From Craterostigma plantagineum (Eukaryota; Streptophyta; Magnoliopsida; Lamiales; Linderniaceae): a stretch of DNA of 64,000 bases. Under the pieces are notes generated by a model that was given only the letters and a program-made list of their open reading frames with translations, did no database searches and was not told the origin of the DNA. This document shows, in pieces, positions 17,601-27,869 of the stretch. The position numbers and the translations under genes are program-made. Location: the NCBI GenBank assembly GCA_027422505.1, contig JAPQWV010001060.1, positions 1 to 64,000 of the forward strand, written 5' to 3'. Each line of letters starts with the position of its first letter. Within the stretch, counting starts at the first letter, position 1.

Positions 17601-20600
17601 TGGAGGAGGGGTTCTGGAAGTCACATCAAAGATGGTCCACATTCCCTCTGGATCAGCTCCGAGGCAGGTATAATTGCTATCATGTTCTTCCCTATAAATC
17701 TATGGATAAATTTAGTTACTCTTGTCCTAAACATACCTTCTTTTCTGATCAGACTGAACCAGGTAGTCAGACTGAACAACCACCCCCATCTGCTATATTT
17801 TGGCTAGGTCCTCAGGATATGGATGGCTTTAGATTTCTGACGATATCTGTGGCACCTAGCCCGGTATTTATCATATGTTTCAGAGTTTTACCTAGTAGAC
17901 CCTTCAAAATGTTCTAGATTTTATTTTTACACTTTTATCAGAAATTTTAAATGTTTCTTTCTAAGGCTGTGTAGACTTGAAGCTAATTACAGGACATTCT
18001 GTTCACTTCTCAGACTGTTTCCGGTGGACCTCCTCCAGCATCTTCAATGGGAGTCGGACAATTTTTCAATCCAAAAGATGGAGAGCGTCTTATTACACCT
18101 TACCAATTGTTCCATTCACTGTATTCCTATCCGAATAAGGTTATTAGTCTGATACTAAGCTTGGCCAGTGATTTAGTCTGGCATCTATATCTATCATATC
18201 AAGGTTATCCTAATTCCCAATTAATCATTGCGATACTGTGATTGTTTAGCAGGAAATAAATTTAAAGGAGGATCACCCTCTTGCTCTTAACCTAACATTC
18301 TCTGCGAGCTTAGGTCTTCTTCCTGTTTATTTTACGATTAGAACAACAGGCTGTGGAATTAAAAGGTCGGGCGTTGAAGAGCTACGAGACGACAATGAAG
18401 CTGGTAATTAAATCACTTTATTACTGATGCTCCATGCGAAAAGACAATTGCTAGTAGAGCCCAAGTCTAGTTGCTTTGGTAGTCTATTATATTCATGCAA
18501 TGACTATGCAGAGCTCTGTAAGATGCGTTGTTTTCCTCCTGTTGCAATTTCTTGGGATGCGACATCTGGTCTCCGCATGTTCCCAAACTTTTATGACGAA
18601 TTAATTGTCATGGATTCCTCACCAGCATTATGGACTTCTCCTCACGGGTCTGGAAGGACATCTGTAATGTTGTTGGTACTCGATCTTGAACTATAAAATG
18701 TTTATTTCTCTCTCATGCTAGGGATGATATGAGAGTCCATTCATCCATAAGTTCTCACTAGACAGCTTCCTTATCCCTTGTTTTTTTTATTATCTGCAGG
18801 TAGACCCTCATTGTTCTTACAAGACCACAGTTCGTGTTTCAGTGATCGCAGCTGCTGGCAGATTTTTACTTTCATATTTCCCTCAGGTTTCTGTTGCCTT
18901 TCTAGCCTTCTCAGACTGAACCATTCTATTATAATTAATCCTTTATGTTTAATCACTGTATGTTGTTAATGCACAAGATCCTTTCTGAAGTAATACATTC
19001 TATGCAGATCAGTAGTCTTTCTATCGCGGTTGTGTTTTTTGCTCTAATGCAACAAGCAAGAGCCTGGGAACTTGATCAGCCGCTGCCGTCAATGTTATCT
19101 TCTGTGGAATCGAACTTGATAATGCCTCAGCCATTTTTACTCCTTGCCGTATTGCCAATTGTGCTCACTATCCCCGGATCTACCTTAACCTCACAGTCAA
19201 TTCGACCTAGTATCAGCTTCTTCGTTGTTTCGATTCTTTGTTATGTGTTTGCAAATGGAAGTGTTGTTGTGCTTATTGCAATTACCGAGTTGCTCTTCTA
19301 TGCAACTGGATTTGCAAATGCTCTAATGAAGAAGCGGTTAGTTGCTCTTTTATTGTGTTTTATCCTTGTCACAAGTGCCTCCACGTGATCATACTGGGTG
19401 CACGAGAATATGATTGCGTACATTTATTCTATAGAATCCTTTCACTTTACACAATCATGGGAGGATACTTTAATCTCATTATTCAGAATAGGTCTGGAAT
19501 GTTTCTGAAACTCTATTTGTAGGTGGCAAGTCTCGGATGGACAGTCCAACTTCATGCCTGCTAAGGTTCTCTTATAACTTGTTTTTCATGACATGTAGTT
19601 GTGCTCATTTTTTATTGATTTTATGTTTTAATTACTATTATCTACTGTCATTATAGTGCAATGTTGTCTTGTAATATACATTCATTTTCATTGATCAACG
19701 TTATCGATTTATGCCTTTGTCCGTTCGAGATTTAGTATTTACTAACTTCAATAATCAAAATTTTTCCTTCATGGTCCAGGTGGTTAGGATCGTAAGAGCG
19801 AATCCTTTGCTTACTACATCTTTGGTTGCCGTTGGCTTGGTATGGCTGATTCATCCAGCCTTGGGAATCTTTGTATTGCTTATATCACATGCTCTATGCT
19901 GCCACAATACTCTTTCCAGGTAAGAATTCCTACAGCTATTGAAACCATGGTATAGTATCTTGACAAGCTACTGCGTAGCTAGCTGGTCCTCATTATTCTG
20001 CTGACATTTGAACCGAACTCTTGATTGAAGAAATATTAACAAATAAACTCATGGTTGATATTTTTGCCAGATGTACCATCGCATGAGGCATACATTTTTT
20101 TCTCTTTCTGTATATCAGGAACTAGTGCATTATCAGGAATACCAACTATAGTAGCAACACAATGTTTTCTCGTTCATTTACTTCCATGTATAAAATGTGT
20201 TACTATAAGATTTACTTTTTCTTAATTTAATTTTATGTTGTTGTCCTGTCCAGCTTCTTGATGACTTCATTTGGTAGTCATGTGGGTGTCAGTGGCTCAA
20301 AACAGTATAAGCTTGAAGATGAGGAGGACCTGAGCAGCAGAAATGGAGCCAGTAACTCCAAGCTTACAAGCAGCTACGGTGATAGGCAGTTAGAGATTTT
20401 CCATCATCGGCATGGTTTGCTTGTCTTGCATTTGCTAGCAGCGTTAATGTTCGTCCCCTCACTTGTCGCCTGGCTTCAGGTATGTGTAACCCTTTTATCC
20501 CGCCCCAGTTTCATATATAACTCAATTTCAAACCGAAGAAGTTGATCAGGTGCAGAGAATTCGTATTGGTGAAAGCTTTCTGTGGTTTTGGGATTGTGTA

Positions 20601-20858
20601 CTTTGCTCGTGCGTGATCCTTCATGGTATATGCGATTCAGAGCCCGACTTCAATTTCTTCATGCCCCCGATGAGATTAAGCTCTGGTTATCTGATGGCTG
20701 GATATTTTTCGTATATTTGTTCCTTGGGATTGGCACCGTATCGAACGTTCTACGCCATGGCTGCTATAGGAGTGTGTTCTTTTACGTTTAGGATCATCCA
20801 GTTAAGGAAGGGAAAAATATACTCCAAGAGCAGAAAACAGCATTCTCACAAGCATTGA
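14612..20858 (+). CDS. PGAP1: GPI inositol-deacylase, PGAP1-like
   Basis: About 18 exons encode roughly 1,080 residues. PGAP1 removes the acyl chain from the inositol of GPI anchors in the ER, a quality step before export. Residues about 18-40 form a signal-anchor (IAVVVILALCISIAGLYGL), followed by PISNGCAMTYMYPTYIPVP, VPVLFISGNGGSYKQ and VRSLGAESDRA. The lipase serine elbow GHSMGG lies at about 16023-16040 (preceded by KSVVLVGHSMGGFVARAATV), and a GGYNDYQ block is at about 16360-16379. A luminal region follows (exons to about 18.7 kb), then multiple membrane segments (18.8-20.86 kb), ending in a basic SRKQHSHKH tail. The first intron uses a GC donor (AAGCAG then GCAAGC at 14936). Exon borders are clear to about 18.4 kb and less certain after 19.3 kb. 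No disruption was found. Confidence 0.9.
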
Positions 20859-21103
20859 ATCGATATCCAGTTCTTTTTGTGTACCATTTCCACTTTTATT
20901 TGGATAATCAACGTTCCCACTTGATCATAAACATCTCATCTCCATTCTACTGCTCCCTTTTCCTTTATGAGATATGTAGTTTTCCTTCAATGAATTATTC
21001 TAATAAATATTATATATCCCCATCGATCTATCTACTGTCCACAAAGAAAGAACAGGCGATGCTCTGCTTTCTTTCGATCTTCCTCGCATGCATTATTGCT
21101 ACT
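20859..21103. other. PGAP1-like 3' flank up to the copia insertion
   Basis: AT-rich sequence, probably 3' UTR. It ends in CTACT, the left copy of the copia target-site duplication at 21099-21103. Confidence 0.6.
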
Positions 21104-22133
21104 TGTTAGCAACACGAATTCAGACATTCGGACTATCGGTTTTGGTGAATTGACGCAACTGATTAATAATGAGAAAACCGGAGATCTAAAGTATCGTCTA
21201 TGCTAAGGACTAAAAGCGGTATATATATATAAGTAACCGGTCTGGGCAAGCATGGGAGACTATGATTAATACCGATTAAAGATACTGGTCTTGACAAAGG
21301 ATTCAGGAAGGCACGACAGTATGCGATATCGGACAAATGACAGATTGGACAATAGAGACAAGTGCATGCTGAAACAAAAAGGAAATTTCAGACATTCAAT
21401 GCAATGCTGCGAGTCCAGAGTTTAGACAAGGTCAACTAACGCAAATAAGGAATAAAGCTAGTGACAGGGTAGACTGCAGCTGAAACCGGACAGACCCATT
21501 TTTGGAAAGCCAATTAATGCACCGATCAGAGTAAAGAGTCTGTCTCACAACGGCTTGAATTTCAAACCTCAAGTATAAAAGAAGAGAGACAAGAAGAAGA
21601 TTACTCACTTCACTGAACTCAAACATTCCTACTACTTTGAAATCTCACTCTCAAAAAGGTCGAAGTTAGAGCTATTCAACGAGCTGTGGTGAGAGCACAA
21701 AAACAAAAAGTGAAGTTCAAAGACACTTCTTCATTAGATTTGAGTTTGTTGTAATTATATCCAACGGACTGTAAAAAGCTGTTGAAGTAGGTGGATTGTT
21801 GTAAACAACTGCCTAGGGAGTCACTAGATTAGAGCTGTGTTTCAGCTGGGTAGGTTGTACAAGATTGTATAACTGAAGATCTAGTGATCCTTCCTTACGA
21901 GGAAGAAGGGGAGACGTAGGAGATTTTAACTCCGAACTTCCAGAAACAAACCGGTCTCATACATACACTCACACACACGCTTACTCATTACATTTTGGTT
22001 TCAACCGCTCAGTATCACTTTCCGCACTTATACTGACTGGTCACTGATTGAGTACCTGTCCTTGACAAGACAAACCGAAAAAGAGACAAGCGTTTATTCA
22101 CCCCCCCTCTAAACGCGTAAACCGATCCTAACA
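21104..22133 (+). repeat. 5' LTR of the copia element
   Basis: 1,030 bp, TGTTAGCAAC...GATCCTAACA. A likely TATA box (AGTATAAAAGA) is near 21571, so transcripts would start around 21600. The microsatellite TATATATATA lies near 21221. It appears identical to 30767-31796. Confidence 0.95.
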
Positions 22134-22134
22134 A

Positions 22135-22149
22135 GTGGTATCAGAGCGG
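22135..22149 (+). other. Primer-binding site (initiator tRNA-Met)
   Basis: TGGTATCAGAGCGGG starts two bases after the 5' LTR. TGGTATCAGAGC is the standard plant copia PBS complementary to the 3' end of initiator tRNA-Met. Confidence 0.93.
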
Positions 22150-22183
22150 GTTTTACTCAATCATCAACCATCAACCGATAAAG

Positions 22184-23968
22184 ATGAATACATCAAGCAA
22201 GCTGCCGATGTTCTCCCGTGAAAACTTCATGGAATGGAAAGTTCGCATGATGACCCATCTAGCTGCCCAGAACGAAGATATGTGGGATGTCATTACAGAT
22301 GGACCTCCAAAGTTAGAAAAGATCAATCCACTGCATACGCAAGACAACACACAGCCACAAATGATTGCAAAGGTGAAAAGTGATTGGACAGAGGCGGAGA
22401 AGAAACTAATGAATCTAGATAATGTTGCAAAAGACATTCTGTTCAAAACACTGGATACCGGAACATTCAGACAGGTGATGCTATGCAAAACAGCAAAGGA
22501 GGTCTGGACAAAACTATGTCAAATCTGCGAAGGAAACGAGTCTACACGGGAAAACAAGCTCATTGTTGCCATACAAAAGTACGACAGCGCAAAGATGAAG
22601 CCGGGAGAATCAATGGCTGATTTCGAGAGCCGGTTCATGAACATCATCAATGATCTCACTGCTCTTGGAAGAACACTAGAGAACCGAGATGTAGCCATCA
22701 AAATCATGAAGGCCCTTCCCCGTGAATGGGATGTTAAGACTATGGCTATGAGGGAATCAAAGGATCTCAGCAAGATACAAGTTCACGACTTATTTGCTGA
22801 CCTCAAAGCTTATGAGTTCGAGCTACAGACAAGAATGGAAGAGTCAGTCACAGAACAACCTGTCAAGGCACTCGTAGCACCAGAAACTTCAAACTCTAAA
22901 ACATCAGAAGAACTGACTGATGAAGTCATGGCACTCTTTGTAAAGAGATTCGGAAAGTTCATGAAGAAAAATCGAAGCAACAGTTCTGAAGGTAAAAATT
23001 TCATAAAGAATAAAACAGAGAGAACTGATGTTTCGTGTTTTAAATGTGGCAGGAAAGGACATTTTGCAATCGACTGTCGGATCTCAAAGAAAGAGAAGGA
23101 GAAAGCCGGTACCAAGTCAAAGAAGCATCAAAAGGCATTTGTGGCCAAGAGTGGAAAGACATGGGATGACTCTGACTCTGAAGAATCAGACAGCGATGAG
23201 TCAGATACCGAAAGTGATCAGGAATCTCATGAATGTCTCATGGCAAATATGACTGACAATGAGGTATGTGATTCTGTACCGGATGATTTTACTAAGGAAG
23301 AGCTTCTTCAGGCCCTTCAAGAAATGGCTGAAGAATATCAGAAACTTTCTACTAGGATTAAACAGAAAGGGAAAATCACCTCAGTCGAACAAACTGATAG
23401 TGATTTTAGTCAAACAAAAGTGTTAAATGAGGAAGTTAGAGAACTTAGAAACGAAATAGTGCAGTTAAGGACTGAAAACGGTAGGCTAAATACGATCGTA
23501 AAGACTTGGAGTCAGTCCAAGAAAACAGTAGAGAATATCCAGAATAGTCTGAAGGTTAGCAATGACAGAACTGGACTAGGATTTAGGGGAACCGGATCGA
23601 GTGAACCAACAGCGAGAGAAAAGAATACTAGCTGGATTAGGTTTATTCCAGCCAGTTCTTCGCAAGGAAGTAACACCAGTAGTATATCTGTATCCCCAGT
23701 TAGGATAGAGAGAGAAGCTCAACATAATAGAAGATTACCAAAAACAGCGCCTCTACAAAACAGATCTATATCAAGCGGGCATGAGCATAAGGGGAACAGG
23801 AGATATGAATATAAGTACAGAAACCAGGCTAGACAACACCATACACCTAGATATGGAATGACTAGGAATAGAAACATCAAATATCTCATAGACCCTCAAA
23901 CTGGTCGGACTGTTAGAGTCTTCCAGATCTGGGTTCCTAAGAATCTAATCTATACCGGACCCAAGTGA
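22184..23968 (+). CDS. gag: Copia gag polyprotein
   Basis: 594 codons. The N-terminus ([20 protein letters not shown]) is typical of copia capsid domains. A UBN2-like capsid region follows, with [20 protein letters not shown] and [17 protein letters not shown]. One CCHC zinc knuckle, [14 protein letters not shown], lies at about residues 284-297. Beyond it come an acidic Ser/Asp patch, a predicted coiled coil and a basic tail. The protein would form the retrotransposon particle and bind its RNA. It ends at a TGA followed closely by a (TA)n tract, and the pol frame lies one base on. The frame is intact. Confidence 0.93.
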   Translation: MNTSSKLPMFSRENFMEWKVRMMTHLAAQNEDMWDVITDGPPKLEKINPLHTQDNTQPQMIAKVKSDWTEAEKKLMNLDNVAKDILFKTLDTGTFRQVMLCKTAKEVWTKLCQICEGNESTRENKLIVAIQKYDSAKMKPGESMADFESRFMNIINDLTALGRTLENRDVAIKIMKALPREWDVKTMAMRESKDLSKIQVHDLFADLKAYEFELQTRMEESVTEQPVKALVAPETSNSKTSEELTDEVMALFVKRFGKFMKKNRSNSSEGKNFIKNKTERTDVSCFKCGRKGHFAIDCRISKKEKEKAGTKSKKHQKAFVAKSGKTWDDSDSEESDSDESDTESDQESHECLMANMTDNEVCDSVPDDFTKEELLQALQEMAEEYQKLSTRIKQKGKITSVEQTDSDFSQTKVLNEEVRELRNEIVQLRTENGRLNTIVKTWSQSKKTVENIQNSLKVSNDRTGLGFRGTGSSEPTAREKNTSWIRFIPASSSQGSNTSSISVSPVRIEREAQHNRRLPKTAPLQNRSISSGHEHKGNRRYEYKYRNQARQHHTPRYGMTRNRNIKYLIDPQTGRTVRVFQIWVPKNLIYTGPK

Positions 23969-23984
23969 AACTGGGTACCAATGT

Positions 23985-26900
23985 ATGTATATATATATAT
24001 ATTTTGTTTTTCAGGAATACATTGAGGAACTGAATCGATCAGTATGGTATCTGGATAGTGGATGCTGTCAGCACATGACTGGAAACGGAAGACTACTAAA
24101 GGAGCTTAGGGCACATACCGGACCGACAATCACCTTCGGAGATAACGGTAAAGGTAAAACAATAGGGAAGGGGGTGATTACTCACAGAAACCTTACCCTA
24201 AAAGATGTACACCTAGTACAAAATCTCCATTATAACCTAATAAGTGTAAGTCAGCTATGTAGGAATAACTACCTAATATCATTTGAAAAAGATAAATGCG
24301 TTGTCAAAGATAAAGAGAAACGCATACTGATAACTGGGCATAGGGTTGGGGGTACATATAGGGTTCACTGGGGAGACCAATCAGTTGCTACCCAAACCTG
24401 TCTAATAGCTCATAACTCCAAAAGTTGGCTGTGGCATAAACGTCTCAGTCACTTAAATTTTAAGACCATTTCAGCCCTTAGGGATAACAATCTAGTTAGA
24501 GGTCTACCTAATCTAAGGTTCTCAAAAGATAAACACTGCACAGCTTGTCAGTTAGGTAAACAAATTAGGTCAACGTTTAAGAATAAAGGAAGTATAGAGT
24601 CAAATCGGTGTCTAGATTTACTCCATATGGATTTATTCGGACCAATACCAATAGTCAGTCTTGGTGGTGCTAAATACACACTCGTAGTCGTAGACGATTT
24701 CTCTAGGTACACCTGGGTAGTATTTTTAAAATCTAAGGACCAAACACCAGACAACTTAATAAAGCTTTTCAGAAGAATAGCAAATGAACAAAATGGTAAC
24801 ATAAACCGGATCCGCAGTGACCGGGGTACTGAGTTTGTGAACATAACGGTAACCGATTTTCTTGAGAACCATGGTATACGCCATGAGTTGTCTGCTGCCA
24901 GGACACCTCAGCAGAATGGAGTTGCTGAGAGGAGGAACAGAACTCTCAAGGAAGCAGCCAGGACAATGTTAGCAGATGCGGATATCTCTCATAAATTCTG
25001 GGCAGAAGCCATTAATACTGCATGCTATACACAGAACCGGTCCATGATTTGCAAGAAACAGGGCAAAACACCGTACGAAGTATGGACCGGAAATGTTCCC
25101 ACAATCAGTTACTTCAAGACCTTTGGAAGCAAATGTTTTATCCACAACAATGGGAAGAATCAACTTTCAGCATTTGACACAAGGGCCGAAAAGGGAATAT
25201 TCCTTGGGTATTCTTCTGTCAGCAAAGCTTACCGAGTCTTCAACACAAAAACTCTGTCTATAGAAGAATCAGCACATGTAGTCTTTGAAGAGTCAGAGAC
25301 TGATAACCATACTCCAAGTGATATCAATCGACTGAGCAATCAATTGGAAAGATCTCATCTTGAGGATGAAAGTGATGAAGAAAGAAATCAACCAGTATTG
25401 GAGCTGACAGAAACACCTATTGTAGAAGAAACCAGTATTCAAGATACAACCACTGAGATACAGGTGGAACCTGTGGAAACAATCAGTCCACACAATACCG
25501 GTAACGAAGCTGGATCAGAATGTGAAACTCACACAGAAACTCAAGAAACACCGGAGGAATCAATTGAGGGGGAACGCATCAAATGGAACCGCACAAAATT
25601 AAATCATCCTCAGCAATTGATCATAGGAGATCCTGCTGCACCTATGAAAACAAGGCGACAGACGAACCCCAATCTATTTAGTCATGCATTCATTTCACAA
25701 ATTCAACCAACAAAGGTTGATGAAGCTCTCAAGGATGACAACTGGATAGAAGCCATGCAGGAAGAACTAAACCAGTTCGAGCGAAATCAAGTCTGGACAC
25801 TAGTTCCAAAGCCAACACAAACTGTAATCGGTACAAAATGGGTTTTCAAGAACAAGCTAAATGAAAATGGACTTGTCACCAGAAATAAGGCAAGACTGGT
25901 TGCTCAAGGGTACAGACAAGAAGAAGGAATAGACTATGATGAGACATTCGCACCGGTAGCAAGATTGGAAGCCATACGGATTTTCTTGGCATATGCAGCT
26001 TATAAGGACTTCAAAGTATATCAAATGGATGTCAAGAGTGCATTTCTGAATGGTACAATTTCTGAGGAAGTATACGTTGCTCAACCACCCGGTTTCGAAA
26101 ACCATGAGTACCCGAATCATGTCTACCGTCTAAAGAAGGCTCTCTATGGACTAAAACAAGCTCCAAGAGCGTGGTATGAAACGCTATCGAAGTTCCTAAC
26201 TGATCATCAGTTCATAATTGGAAGTGTTGATAAAACACTATTCAGGTTCACTAAAGGAGAGCATCTACTGATCGTCCAGATCTATGTCGATGACATTATC
26301 TTTGGATCAACTGATCCTCAGCTGTGCAAGCGATTCTCTAAAATGATGCAGGATCAGTTTGAGATGAGTATGATGGGTGAACTCACATTCTTTTTGGGAC
26401 TTCAAGTAAGACAAACGGAGCAGGGGATATTCATAAATCAAGCCAAATATACAAGGGAGTTACTTAAAAGATTCGGTATGGAAAACTGCTCACAAGCTAC
26501 AACGCCGATGAGTTCATCAATCAAGCTGGATAAAGATGAAACTGGAATATCAATTGAAGTTACCAAGTATAGGGGGCTGATCGGATCACTGCTATATCTT
26601 ACTGCTAGCAGACCGGACATTATGTACAGTGTGTGTTTGTGCGCCCGGTTCCAGTCTGATCCAAAAGAAAGTCACTTCTCAGCAGCAAAGCGCATCTTGA
26701 AGTACCTCAAAGGGACTGTAAATGTTGGTCTATGGTATCCCAAAGACTCAAGCTTATCACTGCATGGATACACAGATGCTGACTATGCTGGCTGCAAAAT
26801 TGATCGACGAAGTACCAGTGGCACATGTCAGTTTCTTGGCGACAGACTTATTTCCTGGTTCAGCAAGAAACAAACATCTATAGCCACATCCACAGCTGAG

Positions 26901-27227
26901 GCAGAATATCTTGCGGCTGGAAGCTGTTGCTCGCAGATTCTCTGGATACAGCATCAACTGGAAGATTATGGAATACAAGAAACCGACACGCCTATCTTCT
27001 GTGACAATACAAGCGCAATCGCAATCACACAGAATCCGGTATTTCACTCTCGGACAAAGCACATCGAAATAAGACATCACTTCATACGAGATCATGTGCT
27101 GAAGAAAAATGTGCGCCTGGAACACATATCAACCGATCTACAAGTTGCCGACATCCTAACCAAGCCACTACCAGAAGCTAAGTTTCTCTTTTTCCGAAAT
27201 GCTTTAGGTCTATTGGATTTATCCTAA
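23985..27227 (+). CDS. pol: Copia pol polyprotein (protease, integrase, RT, RNase H)
   Basis: 1,080 codons from the ATG at 23985; the frame is open upstream to about 23949 and so overlaps the gag end. In order: protease ([13 protein letters not shown], about residues 20-32), GAG-pre-integrase zinc finger (HKRLSHLNF...CTACQLGK), integrase DDE core ([30 protein letters not shown]), reverse transcriptase ([27 protein letters not shown]), and RNase H ending in [15 protein letters not shown] and ADILTKPL. All catalytic motifs are present and no stop breaks the frame, so the element could be enzymatically competent. How it is translated relative to gag (frame change, reinitiation or readthrough) is unresolved. 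Confidence 0.94.
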   Translation: MYIYIYFVFQEYIEELNRSVWYLDSGCCQHMTGNGRLLKELRAHTGPTITFGDNGKGKTIGKGVITHRNLTLKDVHLVQNLHYNLISVSQLCRNNYLISFEKDKCVVKDKEKRILITGHRVGGTYRVHWGDQSVATQTCLIAHNSKSWLWHKRLSHLNFKTISALRDNNLVRGLPNLRFSKDKHCTACQLGKQIRSTFKNKGSIESNRCLDLLHMDLFGPIPIVSLGGAKYTLVVVDDFSRYTWVVFLKSKDQTPDNLIKLFRRIANEQNGNINRIRSDRGTEFVNITVTDFLENHGIRHELSAARTPQQNGVAERRNRTLKEAARTMLADADISHKFWAEAINTACYTQNRSMICKKQGKTPYEVWTGNVPTISYFKTFGSKCFIHNNGKNQLSAFDTRAEKGIFLGYSSVSKAYRVFNTKTLSIEESAHVVFEESETDNHTPSDINRLSNQLERSHLEDESDEERNQPVLELTETPIVEETSIQDTTTEIQVEPVETISPHNTGNEAGSECETHTETQETPEESIEGERIKWNRTKLNHPQQLIIGDPAAPMKTRRQTNPNLFSHAFISQIQPTKVDEALKDDNWIEAMQEELNQFERNQVWTLVPKPTQTVIGTKWVFKNKLNENGLVTRNKARLVAQGYRQEEGIDYDETFAPVARLEAIRIFLAYAAYKDFKVYQMDVKSAFLNGTISEEVYVAQPPGFENHEYPNHVYRLKKALYGLKQAPRAWYETLSKFLTDHQFIIGSVDKTLFRFTKGEHLLIVQIYVDDIIFGSTDPQLCKRFSKMMQDQFEMSMMGELTFFLGLQVRQTEQGIFINQAKYTRELLKRFGMENCSQATTPMSSSIKLDKDETGISIEVTKYRGLIGSLLYLTASRPDIMYSVCLCARFQSDPKESHFSAAKRILKYLKGTVNVGLWYPKDSSLSLHGYTDADYAGCKIDRRSTSGTCQFLGDRLISWFSKKQTSIATSTAEAEYLAAGSCCSQILWIQHQLEDYGIQETDTPIFCDNTSAIAITQNPVFHSRTKHIEIRHHFIRDHVLKKNVRLEHISTDLQVADILTKPLPEAKFLFFRNALGLLDLS

Positions 27228-27869
27228 ATACCTAAGCATAGAGTCAGGGGGAACCTCGTTATAACAAATTAATTGGTATGACTGGTGACCTAGACACTAC
27301 ACCAAATGGTGCAAAGTGATGATCGTATTAAACCATCTATTCCTTATCAGTCAATTCTTGCATACTGATCAAAACCTACTATTCTAACAGTTTCGTCCAA
27401 AACTGATTCTCTTCACCTATATATATATATACATATATACAATTTTTTTATATATACCGGAGTATTAATACCGGGAAAACTTCTTATACCAGGCCAACTT
27501 CTTCGAAACCTGGACACCTTTTTACAAAAACGGTATTCATACCGGACCCTGCCTAGATCAGTGACTGACCGAAATCGTTTTTATTAAATATACGTCATCA
27601 ATTGCACACATTTTATCATAACGCTTTCGCAGGAAATCTGACAACACTGCAGGAAAATAGCACAGTCTATGAGAGAGGAAAGCTAAGCGACAAGACGTCT
27701 TATGCATTTAATGCAAATACACGCTCTCTCCCGCTGAATAAACTTCGTACTCATACTCAAATTAAAACAGTCCATCATTATCCTTCTCTCTCTCCAGCCG
27801 ATTCATCATCCTTCTTCAAAAATTTTCTTAACCCTCTTTACAGAAACCCTATCCAATCCTTAGAACAAA
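27228..27869 (+). other. Spacer between copia pol and third ORF
   Basis: About 640 bp without a convincing gene. It has a purine run (GAGTCAGGGGGAA, about 27241-27253) resembling an internal polypurine tract, a TA-rich microsatellite (27419-27440), and repeated ATACCGG motifs. Sireviruses are known for several polypurine tracts near their 3' end; the role here is inferred. Confidence 0.45.

Noticed and set aside
20582..20791. Alternative frame in the last PGAP1 exon
   Set aside because: The other frame carries the conserved membrane segments and basic tail and joins the previous exon in phase.
21432..21626. 64-codon antisense frame present in both copia LTRs
   Set aside because: The same frame occurs at 31095-31289 only because the LTRs are identical. 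No start context, domain or composition supports a gene.
23983..24015. Intron joining copia gag and pol
   Set aside because: GT and AG are present, but about 33 nt is well below the minimum plant intron, and the gag stop lies upstream of it.
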